A stretch of DNA of 64,000 nt from Terriglobia bacterium (lineage in GTDB: Bacteria > Acidobacteriota > Terriglobia > Acidiferrales > UBA7541). The translations under genes and the position numbers were made by a program. Below, in pieces: positions 16,780-25,809 of the stretch. Every line of letters starts with the position of its first letter. Within the stretch, counting starts at the first letter, position 1. The notes beneath the pieces were generated by a model, which did not search any database, was not told the origin of the DNA, and saw only the letters and a program-made list of their open reading frames with translations. The stretch lies in assembly GCA_020073585.1 (NCBI GenBank), contig JAIQEV010000002.1:78116-142115 (forward strand), given 5' to 3'.

Positions 16780-17708
16780 AGGGAGAAAATCTCCGCTGTT
16801 AATTCGCGCTGGTCCAAGACGCGGCGGAGACCAGCGGCGTCCTGCGCGGCGGCATAGATCGAGAATCCGGCGCGCACCTTGTCGGCCAGGTTGCGCCCGC
16901 GGTAGTGCTCGGTCGCAAGTTCAAGGTCTACGCGGGCCATTTCACCGTCACGGGTTTCGTACTCGATGCGAAGGTCGGGGAGCGGAATCTTTCCGCGAAC
17001 GAGCTGGAGCCCGTGCCTTTCCGCGATCTCTTTTTTCTTTGCGGTGGATTCCCGGTGAGGTCCGAGCCTCGCGAGGTCGTGGTAAACGCGCTTTTTCAGT
17101 TCGTAGTCAAGCATTACGCGAAGATTTCGCCCGCCCTGGCCTTCGATATTGTCGGCTGCCGTGTAATAGAGCCGGTACAAGTCGGCATCGTGATGGGCCT
17201 CACGGGGCTTGGTAAATCCGTGATAGATAGCCTGGTTCTTGGGAACGCTCTTCGTGGCAGTCAATACCAGATGACCCCGCTTCGTCAGGGTAAGGAGGCG
17301 GCGCGGACTGATTTCCGGATGGGGGATTTCCTTCACTGCGACAAGTCCCTGGCGGATAAGGTTCTGCACCTCCGTTCCGGTGTGGTCTTTGTCTCCGTGG
17401 TAGGCGAACTCTTCCAAATCCTTGCTTGCAACGGCGCGAAACTTGCCAATCTCGGTGAGCGTGTCAATTTCGGAAGAGCGAAGCCAGTAGGTCTTTCCGC
17501 GAACTTCGTATTTCTCGCGCTGGTCGTTCGGTCGCGCCTGCGTTGATTCAGCGGCGCGTCCCGGGCCCAGCCGAGCATCCTCTTGCGTGGTAGTTCCCTG
17601 GCCCTGCTCCCGTGAGGGCGAGGAGTTGCCCGGACGCCGGGGATCTGCGCTCGTTTCCGCGACTTCTCGCGGATTGAGATATTCGTCGGGACCGTGGCCG
17701 CGGGACAC
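16776..17708 (-). CDS. Replication-relaxation-like protein (candidate non-canonical relaxase)
   Basis: 310 aa; GTG start at 17708 behind GAGGAGG, 1 nt after the upstream stop. After a disordered Pro/Gly-rich N-terminus (residues 1-65), a winged helix follows (SEIDTLTEIGKFRAVASKDLEEFAYHGDK...VQNLIRQGLVAVKEI, then LTLTKRGHLVLTA). The C-terminal half has a nuclease-like pattern: HHDADLYRLYYTAADNI, IPLPDLRIEYETRDG and ARVDLELATEHYRG. A wHTH followed by a PDLRIEYE...VDLELATE core resembles the replication-relaxation family. No classical MOB relaxase is present in the window, so this is the best relaxase candidate of the element. The assignment is tentative. Confidence 0.55.
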   Translation of the reverse strand: MSRGHGPDEYLNPREVAETSADPRRPGNSSPSREQGQGTTTQEDARLGPGRAAESTQARPNDQREKYEVRGKTYWLRSSEIDTLTEIGKFRAVASKDLEEFAYHGDKDHTGTEVQNLIRQGLVAVKEIPHPEISPRRLLTLTKRGHLVLTATKSVPKNQAIYHGFTKPREAHHDADLYRLYYTAADNIEGQGGRNLRVMLDYELKKRVYHDLARLGPHRESTAKKKEIAERHGLQLVRGKIPLPDLRIEYETRDGEMARVDLELATEHYRGRNLADKVRAGFSIYAAAQDAAGLRRVLDQRELTAEIFSL

Positions 17709-17709
17709 G

Positions 17710-18003
17710 TTATTCGGCCTCCTCTTCGAGTGATGGGGCGCGCACTTCGGTCTGGCCCACGTGCAACTGTTTGTCGAGGTGAGAGAGTTTTCGGCCCGTG
17801 TCCTTGAGGAAGAACTTGCGATTGAGGGCGAATGCTGCGGCGAAGAGATTGAGGAAGAGGGTACCGATGTAGGCGAAAATCACGGTCCCGTACTCATGGA
17901 GAAGAACGGTCTTATAGGGGATGAAGAACTTGAGTTCGCCCATGAGCCAGAATCCAAGCGCCAGGAGAATGGCGATGGTCAGGAAGAGTGAATTCGCGAC
18001 CAT
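17710..18003 (-). CDS. Small two-helix membrane protein (97 aa)
   Basis: Start at ATG 18003 behind GGAGGATCACCA. Two transmembrane segments are seen: residues about 3-22 (NSLFLTIAILLALGFWLMGEL) and about 36-60 (YGTVIFAYIGTLFLNLFAAAFALN). A charged cytoplasmic tail ends EEEAE. I do not recognise it by family. Its place within the transfer operon suggests a channel or pilus accessory, perhaps a helper of the coupling protein. Confidence 0.65.
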   Translation of the reverse strand: MVANSLFLTIAILLALGFWLMGELKFFIPYKTVLLHEYGTVIFAYIGTLFLNLFAAAFALNRKFFLKDTGRKLSHLDKQLHVGQTEVRAPSLEEEAE

Positions 18004-18265
18004 TGGTGATCCTCCATTGAGTGCATCGGGGGTTGGCTCGCCAACAAATGGCATCCTGTATTGCCGGCGCGGAGCGGAAAGCCGGTGAAGCCCGAAGGCT
18101 CTCCCGAAGCGCGCCGTTCTTGATGAGGAGCAAAAACGTCATGGCCTGGGCTGTGGCGTCTGGTGGTGGCGCGGTCACCAGAGAAAGCACGATGTGGCGC
18201 GGTGAGGTTGGGCCGAGGGTCAGGCGCCGCTGCCGCGCCGGCTTTTGCTTGTGTTCTCATCGGAG

Positions 18266-18529
18266 TCAGTCACCCATTCCACAAAACAGACGGGCGTACC
18301 ACGGTCTCGCTGCGAACTCTTCGAGTCGTACTCTCCTGGGCACTGGAGGAAAGAGGTCGGTTACACAGGCGTTCAAGGCTTCCGCGATGTCGTAAGCCAA
18401 TAAGAGACCGGGATCGCAGTGCTCGTTTTCGATTGCCTTGATGGTGGCCGTCGTTGCTCCGACGCAGGCGGCCAATTCAGAGGGTGTGTATCCCTTTTTC
18501 TCGCGCAGCGCTGTCAGATGGTTTCTCAT
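18266..18529 (-). CDS. XRE-family regulator inside the transfer operon
   Basis: 87 aa with one Cro/C1 helix-turn-helix (LTALREKKGYTPSELAACVGATTATIKAIENEHCDPGLLLAYDIAEALN). Its ATG overlaps the virB8 stop (ATGA). It is likely an autoregulator of the transfer operon. The 260 nt downstream, before the next gene, hold no credible gene. Confidence 0.8.
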   Translation of the reverse strand: MRNHLTALREKKGYTPSELAACVGATTATIKAIENEHCDPGLLLAYDIAEALNACVTDLFPPVPRRVRLEEFAARPWYARLFCGMGD

Positions 18530-19197
18530 TTGAACGCCTGGTCCTCGCGGAAATAAGTGATCGCAACTCCCAAAGGGTTGATGGGGATTAGCTCGTTTGG
18601 AACTTTGCTCTTAAAAACGAACACGAAAGTCGCGGTATAAAGATCGCGCTTGAGCTCGCTGTGGTCAGCGGGCGAGTAATAGACCATGTAGAAGTCCACG
18701 CGGGCCTTGTAGGGCGGTGACTGCATGTCTTCGAGGGCCACTTTCTTCACTTCAATGTCGATCTCAGGGGCGGAGGTATTGGTAATGAATTTCTTGATGA
18801 TATCGTCCTTGCGGTAGGCGTCCAGAATTCCATCCGCGAGCTTGCCGTCGAGGAAATAGAGAGCCTTGGAAAAGTCGTCCTGAATCGTGTAGCGGTTGCG
18901 TCGGTAATAGAGCGAGCAAAACTGGCTCAGGAAATATTTCGCCTCGGCGTCCTGGGGTTTGTACTCGAAGTGGTGGTAGTTGATGGCCTCGGCCCGGCCC
19001 AGATCGTCGATGCGGATGACGAGGGGCCGGAAGTCTTCGAAGGTTCGGATCGTCTTCAGGTCGAGCACGAGGAGGCCCACGGCAATGAGGGAGACGAGAG
19101 CGAGAGCAATTTTCAAATAGGTATTGGTCACCATAGGATCGCCATACTGTTCGAGATAGAGCCTCTTGGCATCTTGGAAGCTCGCGTCCTTGTTCAT
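18526..19197 (-). CDS. virB8: VirB8/TrbF inner-membrane channel protein
   Basis: 223 aa, started at the ATG at 19197 that overlaps the virB6 stop (ATGA). It has one N-terminal transmembrane helix (NTYLKIALALVSLIAVGLLVL) and a periplasmic NTF2-like domain including YHHFEYKPQDAEAKYFLSQFCSLYYRRNRYT and a conserved NPLGVAITYF near the end (the NPLG box typical of VirB8/TrbF). It nucleates the inner-membrane platform of the type IV system. Confidence 0.88.
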   Translation of the reverse strand: MNKDASFQDAKRLYLEQYGDPMVTNTYLKIALALVSLIAVGLLVLDLKTIRTFEDFRPLVIRIDDLGRAEAINYHHFEYKPQDAEAKYFLSQFCSLYYRRNRYTIQDDFSKALYFLDGKLADGILDAYRKDDIIKKFITNTSAPEIDIEVKKVALEDMQSPPYKARVDFYMVYYSPADHSELKRDLYTATFVFVFKSKVPNELIPINPLGVAITYFREDQAFK

Positions 19198-20024
19198 GGG
19201 AGAAGCCCTCCCAGGATTGCTGCGGAAGATCCGCCCGAAGTGCCGCTGAAGATGTGGTTCGTGAGCGCGGGAATTTTCAGAAGCGCATAGATCGAGGCGA
19301 GGAAAGTGATAAACAGGACGGGGAACGCTTCTATGAGCTGGACTGTCGAGATCGTGCCCCTGGGCTGCAAGCCCAGGATTCCCAGGATGAGATTCGCGAT
19401 GATGTAGACGACTGCCGCCGCAATGACCTGGTAGAAGGCGTATTGGATGAAGCACTTGAACCAGCCCCAGAAAAGCCACTCCAGCTTGGGCACGATGAAA
19501 AACGGAATGAAGATCGGCCCGACGAGGACGCATACGGCCGTGGCGATAAATCCAAAGGCGATGACGACGATGGCGATGGCCTGGGCTGCCGCAAGCAGGA
19601 TGATGATGACCGCGTAGATGACTACGCCCAGGATGTCCGTTACGCCCGGCGCGTTCATGCGTGTTTCGAAGTCCGCGATTCTCTCTTCGACGGTTTGCAG
19701 CTCGGTCTGATTGATCCTGTTCGCCAGGAATTGGGACTCGTCCGTGATGAGGTTATGGAAGCCGACGCCGAAGCCCGGAATCGGCGTGCTGTAGTAGTTC
19801 ACCATCGTGAAGCCGAAACTGATGGTCAGGAGAAGGCTTGCGAAGTGGTCAAAGTTGAGGAGGTGCCTGCCGCCTGCGGCGGAGAGGGCTGATTTCACTC
19901 CATACCAAACCACAAGGATTGTGGCAAAGGCGCGGAAGAGGTTCTGGCCCATCGCGTCGAAGAAGCCGAGATTCTGCGTGAGGAGATTGTTGATGGCCTG
20001 GAAGATAAATTGCAGGTAGTCCAT
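19194..20024 (-). CDS. virB6: VirB6/TrbL polytopic membrane protein
   Basis: 276 aa with GAAGGAG 8 nt before the ATG. Hydrophobic segments lie at about residues 30-50, 60-78, 128-160, 163-185, 195-222 and 232-252. A conserved WFKCFIQYAFYQVI stretch and a Trp-rich LEWLFWGW precede it. This is the usual layout of the polytopic channel subunit through which DNA passes. The C-terminal tail is Gly/Ser-rich. Confidence 0.85.
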   Translation of the reverse strand: MDYLQFIFQAINNLLTQNLGFFDAMGQNLFRAFATILVVWYGVKSALSAAGGRHLLNFDHFASLLLTISFGFTMVNYYSTPIPGFGVGFHNLITDESQFLANRINQTELQTVEERIADFETRMNAPGVTDILGVVIYAVIIILLAAAQAIAIVVIAFGFIATAVCVLVGPIFIPFFIVPKLEWLFWGWFKCFIQYAFYQVIAAAVVYIIANLILGILGLQPRGTISTVQLIEAFPVLFITFLASIYALLKIPALTNHIFSGTSGGSSAAILGGLLP

Positions 20025-20068
20025 GGTGATAGCTCCTTCGGCGCGACAGGCAGTTTGAAGTGTTGGGC

Positions 20069-20893
20069 CTACGGCATCCGGAAACGCTGAAGCGAATCCG
20101 TTAGTGTGCTGGTGACTTGGGCCATGTTGCCGGCGAGACTTGCGCGGCGCGCGATCTCGGCATTGATGGCGTTGGTTGTAGCCTCGCGCTGCTGCTTGGC
20201 CAGGATGGTCTGTTGCTCAAGCAGCGAGGCGAGCAGCTTATTGGAATCTTGGACCGTGCGGAGAGTCAAAACGTTCGCCGCGTTGATCTTGTTGAGGACG
20301 GACACTTCCGTATTCAGATTGGGATCGCCGGAAAGGGAGTCCTGTTCGAGGTTGGTGATCCGGCTCTCGATGGTCTGGGCATTGCCACGGATAGAGCCAA
20401 TGGTGGCCATCGCCGTGGTGTTGGCGCCGTCAGAGAGTTCAACGGATGCATACTGCGACTTGACCCGCTCAAGCTCCTCGGGAGTCATCCCCGCTAGGGC
20501 TGTGGGGTTGTACTGAAGGAGTTGGGTTGTCGCCCGCTGGTAGCCGGTGGTGATGGTAGGAAACTGCCCCGAGTTGATGCCAGTCACCCACGTTCCTGTG
20601 TTGCTGTAGATGTCCTGGGCGGCCGTGTTTCTCCACTGCGAAAACAGAGCACGGTAGCGGGAAGGCATGTTCTGGATGTTCCGAGCCATGCGGACGGCAA
20701 GGTTGTACTGCGAGACCAGTTGGGTGTAGCTATTCCTGAGTTGAATGAGCTGCTGCTGGAGTTGGAAGTACCGCAGCAGGGCGTTGTGATAGTTCGTCGG
20801 GTCGTAGACGATCCCGCCGAAACCGAATTGCGCGGAAACGGTTCCCGCGCATAGGGTGAGGACCAGCAAAACTGCCAGAACTTTCTGTTTCAC
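20069..20893 (-). CDS. trbJ: VirB5/TrbJ-type periplasmic pilus protein
   Basis: 274 aa from GTG 20893 (AAGGAG 9 nt upstream). It has a cleavable signal peptide (KVLAVLLVLTLCAGTVSA/QF). The mature protein is long helical and rich in Gln/Asn: IVYDPTNYHNALLRYFQLQQQLIQLRNSYTQL, the typical TrbJ opening (VVYDPTNY...). A C-terminal coiled coil (LLEQQTILAKQQREATTNAINAEIA) is present. It is a minor pilus or adhesin component of the mating channel. Confidence 0.88.
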   Translation of the reverse strand: MKQKVLAVLLVLTLCAGTVSAQFGFGGIVYDPTNYHNALLRYFQLQQQLIQLRNSYTQLVSQYNLAVRMARNIQNMPSRYRALFSQWRNTAAQDIYSNTGTWVTGINSGQFPTITTGYQRATTQLLQYNPTALAGMTPEELERVKSQYASVELSDGANTTAMATIGSIRGNAQTIESRITNLEQDSLSGDPNLNTEVSVLNKINAANVLTLRTVQDSNKLLASLLEQQTILAKQQREATTNAINAEIARRASLAGNMAQVTSTLTDSLQRFRMP

Positions 20894-20938
20894 GCCTTCT
20901 TCTCCTTTTCCCGATAACGGGATTTGCTGCCGGGACCT

Positions 20939-22240
20939 TCAGAGGTCCGAGGGGACTTTGTGGTTGTTGTAGTCGGGCAGAGCCAGGTCGCCCGAAAGGT
21001 AGACTTTGACGCGGTGGCCCTCGCGGATCGTCACCGTGGGCATGATGTTCAAGAATTTGTCGAGGATCTGCGCCGAGGATTGCGCCGCGCTTTGGGCGAA
21101 CCCTTGGCGCATAACGTCAGTACCCGACGCTGTTAGCGGACCCGCCGTGCCGGCTTGTGCAACGGCTCCGAGAGCGCCAACGGCAAGCGACACGCCGAAG
21201 ATGCGGAGATAGTGATTGTTGACCTGATCGCGGAGACCGGTGTCGCCAGTCTGGTTAAGTCCCTTGAATTGGTCGAGACTCAAGGAATAGCCGTCCGGCA
21301 TGATTAGGCGGTGGAATAAAACGGCGAGACGCGTCTGGCCAAAGGCGTCCACCTTTTTGGTCTCGCCGAGGACCTTCGACCCTGCCGGGATGAGAAGGTG
21401 CTGGCGGTCATGGGAGTAGATGTCGTTCGTTAAGAGGCATTCGACAGGGCCGGAAAACTGCCCGTCGAGCCGATTGATGAGAACGGACTCAAGAACCGTT
21501 CCTTCGAAGAGGATGTAGGTCTTCCCTGCCGCCGCGGGGGACGTGTTTATCTGCGCGGCGGCAGGGCTGTTTGCCTCCTTTGCTTGACGGCTGGCTTCGG
21601 CTGCGTTCACCGAAGGGTTGCGGGTTTGGGTCGAAGGTACAACATTGGGTTGACTGGCCGAGAGAGGCTGCGAGGGAACGCCAAGCTGTGCATCTTTTAG
21701 CATCTGCGACAAGAGCGCAGCTTCCGTAGAGGTGCTCGCAAGAGATTCCGGTTGCTGAGATTGCGATTCGGGCAGGCCGGGCTGTGGCGCAGATGGAGCC
21801 TTTCGATAGCTCAAGGCAATGTTGGAAGCAAATAGCGACAGGTACTCGCGTTTCCTCCGCTCGGCCTTGATGGGGTCCTCGGTGTGTTCACCCGATGAAT
21901 TGCCAGTGGCATAGTTCGGTTGCGCCTGTTGCTGGTCGGGAGATACCGCGCCCAATAGGCGGCTCTGTTGCGCAAGGGCACTCTGCGCGGCGAGTTGCTC
22001 CCGCTGAAGTTCTTGAATCCGATTCTGGAGATCGGCAATCTTGGTCTCGTTGACTTCGGCTGGCAGTGGCTGTTGCACAACAGGCCCACTTGCCCTGGCA
22101 GGGGCCGGCTGTTTCTTGCCTCCCGTCAGCCACATAATCAGGACCATCAGCACGGCAAGTCCCAGGATGATCCACGACTGGACGTGCTTCGGAAGAAGAC
22201 CGGGCGGTTGCGGCGCTTTTTCTTGAATTGGCTCGTTCAT
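20939..22240 (-). CDS. virB10: VirB10/TrbI outer-core energy sensor
   Basis: 433 aa. A cytoplasmic Pro-rich N-terminus, one transmembrane helix (WIILGLAVLMVLIMWLTGG), a coiled-coil linker (ADLQNRIQELQREQLAAQSALAQQ), and a Ser/Gln/Pro-rich linker. The C-terminal beta-barrel domain carries ILFEGTVLESVLINRLDGQFSGPVECLLTNDIYSHD, LLIPAGSKVLGE and a Gly/Ala-rich antenna helix region. It ends TVTIREGHRVKVYLSGDL, a classical VirB10 ending. It spans both membranes in the core complex. Confidence 0.92.
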   Translation of the reverse strand: MNEPIQEKAPQPPGLLPKHVQSWIILGLAVLMVLIMWLTGGKKQPAPARASGPVVQQPLPAEVNETKIADLQNRIQELQREQLAAQSALAQQSRLLGAVSPDQQQAQPNYATGNSSGEHTEDPIKAERRKREYLSLFASNIALSYRKAPSAPQPGLPESQSQQPESLASTSTEAALLSQMLKDAQLGVPSQPLSASQPNVVPSTQTRNPSVNAAEASRQAKEANSPAAAQINTSPAAAGKTYILFEGTVLESVLINRLDGQFSGPVECLLTNDIYSHDRQHLLIPAGSKVLGETKKVDAFGQTRLAVLFHRLIMPDGYSLSLDQFKGLNQTGDTGLRDQVNNHYLRIFGVSLAVGALGAVAQAGTAGPLTASGTDVMRQGFAQSAAQSSAQILDKFLNIMPTVTIREGHRVKVYLSGDLALPDYNNHKVPSDL

Positions 22241-22278
22241 GTGTTTTCCTCTCGTCCTATTCGTTTCGTTCGTGGTTT

Positions 22279-23115
22279 TCAGTTGTGCCGCTTGAAGGTC
22301 ACTTTCTTCTTTCCGACGACAAGGTATCCGTCGTCGATGACCTTCGGAGCGATGTAGACGCTGTTTTCCACCTGGAAGTTGATAAGGTTCGGCTTGCCGT
22401 CTTTGACTTCATAGAGGGCAGGTTTTTCTGGGGCGGCGCACTTGATGTAGGTAAACGCCTCGTCGTGATAGATCATCGAGACGAGGAAGGGCGCGCGGGC
22501 AGCTTTCTTATCCAGTTCATAATCGAACTGGAGCTTCTTCTGGTAGTCGGCTTTGTACTTATTGACCTGCTCGGCCGCGCGCGCATCGGCGGCGCGAATC
22601 TGGCTGTTCGCCTGAGCGTGAAGAGCCTCCAATTCCTTTTTGTAGGCTTCCGCCTCGCCGGCCCGGACGTAACCTTGCAAGGCGGTCGCGCCCCCGATGC
22701 TCGACTCTTCCTTGGGCTCGACGAACAGCTTGAGGTCAGGTTCGGCGGAGGAATCATTGCTGATCTCCGTTAGCAGAAAGGAATAGACGCGTCCGGTGGA
22801 GGTGATCAGATGAAGGTCGCTGCGAATCCCGGCCTGGGCGGGATGCACGTAGCACAGATTATGCGCCCCGTTGATAATCCAAAACTCCTTGTCGCCGGTG
22901 GCAAAATCGAGAATTTCCTCGTTTTGCGGCAAGACTATCAGGGTGGAAAAGCGAAGCTTCGCCCGCACAGGAATGATCTCCTGCTGGGAATACTTCACCG
23001 TCCTTGCGCCCCCTGGGTCCGCGAGGACGGGTGTCGCCTCCGTCCAAATGAAGCAGAGGGCTGCCAGAAAGAGACTGACTCTAAGAACGAACTTCGCTTT
23101 CGAGAGAGTTGTCAT
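22279..23115 (-). CDS. virB9: VirB9/TrbG outer-core protein
   Basis: 278 aa from ATG 23115 (AGGAGAAAAAGC just upstream); an N-terminal extension to 23343 is rejected. Signal peptide (VLRVSLFLAALCFIWTEATPVLA). Then the N-terminal beta domain (ARTVKYSQQEIIPVRAKLRFSTLIVLPQNEEIL...WIINGAHNLCYVHPA), a helical linker, and a C-terminal domain with FLVSMIYHDEAFTYIKC and an NSVYIAPKVIDDGYLVVGKKKVTF ending. This layout is that of VirB9/TrbG, which pairs with VirB10 in the outer-membrane core. Confidence 0.9.
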   Translation of the reverse strand: MTTLSKAKFVLRVSLFLAALCFIWTEATPVLADPGGARTVKYSQQEIIPVRAKLRFSTLIVLPQNEEILDFATGDKEFWIINGAHNLCYVHPAQAGIRSDLHLITSTGRVYSFLLTEISNDSSAEPDLKLFVEPKEESSIGGATALQGYVRAGEAEAYKKELEALHAQANSQIRAADARAAEQVNKYKADYQKKLQFDYELDKKAARAPFLVSMIYHDEAFTYIKCAAPEKPALYEVKDGKPNLINFQVENSVYIAPKVIDDGYLVVGKKKVTFKRHN

Positions 23116-23365
23116 GCTTTTTCTCCTGGATTGAATTTGTTTGTCGATGGGTCCTTGGAAACAACCAGAAAGTGGGCATTGAGAACGGCTCCAGCCAAAA
23201 AGGTCCGCATACCATCGCAAAGATGCATGAGGCCAGAGCCAGGAAGGTGGAAGTGATATACACGGCTGGAATGCGCGCCGCGAGAAACGTAAAGATGAGG
23301 AACATGGCAACCGCAGCAGGCACGGCAAACATCCAAATCGCAAAACACACGATAAGTGTTTTCAT
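23081..23365 (-). CDS. Small membrane protein between virB4 and virB9 (94 aa)
   Basis: The ATG at 23365 overlaps the virB4 stop (ATGA), so expression is coupled, and its 3' end overlaps virB9 by 35 nt. Two strong hydrophobic stretches (KTLIVCFAIWMFAVPAAVAMFLIFTFLAA and IPAVYITSTFLALASCIFAMVCGPFW) are followed by a basic tail. Its position is where some systems keep small accessory membrane proteins. No family is recognised. It might replace VirB7, but there is no lipobox. Confidence 0.7.
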   Translation of the reverse strand: MKTLIVCFAIWMFAVPAAVAMFLIFTFLAARIPAVYITSTFLALASCIFAMVCGPFWLEPFSMPTFWLFPRTHRQTNSIQEKKHDNSLESEVRS

Positions 23366-25809
23366 CGCGGCGTCTCCGCCAGCACTTCGAGACCCCGTTC
23401 GAAGCCGTAGGTGTCAAAAGCCTCTTTGCGCTTCTTGTTGTCGTAGGGGTCGTTGGTGTAGAGCCAGTAGCTTTTGGCGTCCACGGTGAGATTCGCGACC
23501 TTACCAAGTTCGGGCGTTTTGATGAGGAATTGCTGCTTGGGGACGAGGCCCGAGATCAGTTCCACTTCGTTTTCATTCAAGTGGAACTGGCGCCGGTAGA
23601 GGTCGCGGTCCATATCAGGGTTGGCAAGAAAAATCTTCGTGGCGCAGCTTTCGATGATGACGTCGAGGATGTCGGAGCGCTTGAGTTCGTCGAGCGACTG
23701 CGTCGATAAAACCATGGCGGCGTTGTGCTTCCGCCAGGTTTTGAGGGCCTCGACGACGTAGCGCTGGATGCTGGGGTTCTTGAGAAAGACCCAGGCCTCG
23801 TCGATGAAGAATGCTTTGAAGACCGAGGTGATCTGCCGGTCGGCGATGACTGCATTGGCGCGGTGCAGGATGTAGAAGAGCAGCGGTTCGAGAAGTTCCG
23901 GGTACTGGCTCATCCGCTGGAAGTCGAAGCACTGGAAGCGGGAAAACGAGATCATGTCCTCGGCATTGTCGAAGAGGAATCCGAACTGTCCGCCGCGCGT
24001 CCATTTGGCAAGGCGGCTGCCGAGGTCATGCCCGAGTGTGTTCGCGAGCACGCCCAGGGTGCGCAGCGCAGGGTCAATGGCGTAGAGATTTTCGATCTGG
24101 TGGTAGAGGTCGCGCTCGATGGCGGGGTCGAGTTCCCCGGCCCTCGTTCCCTGGATCAGGACCTTCAGGAAGAGAGCCAGGAAGTCGAGGTTTTCCTTGG
24201 TCGGCGGGAGCGAAAACGGGTTGATTTGGAAATCCGATGATTCGAGGCCCACGCGGACGTAGGAGCCTCCAAAGAGCTGCGTCAGGCTCTCGAAGCTCCC
24301 GCCCAGGTCGAAGATGAAGGTGTGCGGGTCATACTTCTGGAGATTCGTGATGAGGAAATTGAGCAGGAACGATTTTCCCGCGCCCGTCCGGCCCAGGATC
24401 ATGGTGTGGGCCACATCGCGATAGTGAAGGTTCAGGAAGTACGGCGTGTGGTGGTTGGTCTCCAGCACCGCCAGATATTCCTGCCGGAGATGGCGGTTGC
24501 GCGGCTCGCCACCGTCGAGGGTGAAGAGAAACGAGAAGTCCGCGTAGTTGGTGTTGAGCAGATACAGATAACGCAGGTTGAAGGCGTGGTTGCCGGGCAC
24601 CGCGGCGAGGAACGCGTTCAGGAGGTTGTAGTTCTCTTCGTAAAGCTGGGCGTCGTGGACGCTGAAGACTTTATAGAACTCGGCGCAGGCGCGGTCCACC
24701 TTGGCCAGGTCGAGGTCATGGATCACGACGGTCAGTGAAAACTGGCCGAAGTAGTTTCCGTGCAACTCGATCTCCTTGATGCTTTCGCCCAGTTCCCGAA
24801 CCTGCGACTCCTTCGAATCGTCGAGCAGCACATCCTGCGCGGGAGCGTCATTCATATTGACCTGAGTGAAAAATGACCGCTTGGTGTTATGGAAGTGGCG
24901 GCGCTTCATCTGAATGGCGCGCCGGGTCTTGCCAGAATCTTCCCGCTTCCATTCGGTCACGACGGTATAGCTGGCCTCGACTTCGAGCAGGCGCTTGAAG
25001 ACCAGAGGCCAGCTTCGCGAGGAAGGCTCCTTGAGGGTCAGCACCTTGACGTAGTAATTGTCCACACGGAGATGGCCGCGATGGCATTCGAGATGGGATT
25101 CGCAGAGGTAGTAATCGAGAAAGGTGTCGTGTTTGAGCCGGGCGAGTTCAAGTTTGTCGGGATGGAAGTTGAGGGTCTTCTTGAGGACGCGGAAGGCTTC
25201 CTGCTTACCGAGAAGGCGCACGGGCAGGAAATCGCTGACCTGGAGGATAAAGCTTCGCACCTTTAGAAGAAGAGTCTCTGCGGCCCTGTCGATTTCCTGC
25301 CCAAGTACAACGGTTTGTTTGTTCACGAAGAAAAGCGCCCACAACGCGGCGAGGGCTTTCCTGGGATTCTTCGGAAACTCCGCAAGGGCGGTTCCCAGCG
25401 TGTGTTGAATCCTCGGCCCCTTGTAGAGGATCACGTAGTAGAGGGAGAGGGAGAAGAGCGAGTCCGCTTTCTTGCCCAGGTAGGCGATACGGTTGCAGAT
25501 GGCTGTGTCCACGACCGGGTTGCCGTAGAGTTTGTAGGGAATGGTCTCGTTGTTGCGTTTGAAGAGGTACTGGTAGACGCGATAGTCGTCGCCAAAGAGT
25601 TTCAGGGCTGATTCGAGGCGCTTGGTCAGTCCATCAATGGCTGCTCCATCGAGACACTCGTAGTCCACGCCGCGAACTTCGAGGATGACACCGGCTTCCC
25701 CTGTTTTCGTGAGAAACACTTCAGGGCCGATGAAGCCGTAGAGGTTCACCATCTCGTTGAGCGAGCCAGTCTCCTCGTAGTTCTTGAAGATGCGTTTAAG
25801 ACTGAGCAT
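23362..25809 (-). CDS. virB4: VirB4/TrbE transfer ATPase
   Basis: 815 aa. N-terminal domain (MVNLYGFIGPEVFLTKTGEAGVILEVRGVDYECLD), then the motor: Walker A LGRTGAGKSFLLNFL, Walker B FFIDEAWVFLKNP, and AMVLSTQSLDEL. The protein ends in the VirB4 C-terminal region (DMDRDLYRRQFHLNENEVELI). It powers pilus assembly and substrate transfer at the inner membrane. It overlaps virB3 by 14 nt. Confidence 0.95.
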   Translation of the reverse strand: MLSLKRIFKNYEETGSLNEMVNLYGFIGPEVFLTKTGEAGVILEVRGVDYECLDGAAIDGLTKRLESALKLFGDDYRVYQYLFKRNNETIPYKLYGNPVVDTAICNRIAYLGKKADSLFSLSLYYVILYKGPRIQHTLGTALAEFPKNPRKALAALWALFFVNKQTVVLGQEIDRAAETLLLKVRSFILQVSDFLPVRLLGKQEAFRVLKKTLNFHPDKLELARLKHDTFLDYYLCESHLECHRGHLRVDNYYVKVLTLKEPSSRSWPLVFKRLLEVEASYTVVTEWKREDSGKTRRAIQMKRRHFHNTKRSFFTQVNMNDAPAQDVLLDDSKESQVRELGESIKEIELHGNYFGQFSLTVVIHDLDLAKVDRACAEFYKVFSVHDAQLYEENYNLLNAFLAAVPGNHAFNLRYLYLLNTNYADFSFLFTLDGGEPRNRHLRQEYLAVLETNHHTPYFLNLHYRDVAHTMILGRTGAGKSFLLNFLITNLQKYDPHTFIFDLGGSFESLTQLFGGSYVRVGLESSDFQINPFSLPPTKENLDFLALFLKVLIQGTRAGELDPAIERDLYHQIENLYAIDPALRTLGVLANTLGHDLGSRLAKWTRGGQFGFLFDNAEDMISFSRFQCFDFQRMSQYPELLEPLLFYILHRANAVIADRQITSVFKAFFIDEAWVFLKNPSIQRYVVEALKTWRKHNAAMVLSTQSLDELKRSDILDVIIESCATKIFLANPDMDRDLYRRQFHLNENEVELISGLVPKQQFLIKTPELGKVANLTVDAKSYWLYTNDPYDNKKRKEAFDTYGFERGLEVLAETPR

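Noticed and set aside
16905..17546. 213-aa plus-strand frame
   Set aside because: Shadow of the relaxation-like gene; composition and context favour the minus strand.
17979..18260. Two minus-strand frames between the XRE gene and the small membrane protein
   Set aside because: They overlap each other and the membrane gene's ribosome site, and their peptides look random.
19198..19533. N-terminal extension of virB8
   Set aside because: The extension overlaps virB6 in another frame and lacks the expected membrane helix at the start; the ATG at 19197 has ATGA coupling.
19254..19892. 212-aa, very acidic/basic plus-strand frame
   Set aside because: Mirror of the hydrophobic virB6 gene; an Asp/Arg-rich peptide is what antisense of membrane codons gives.
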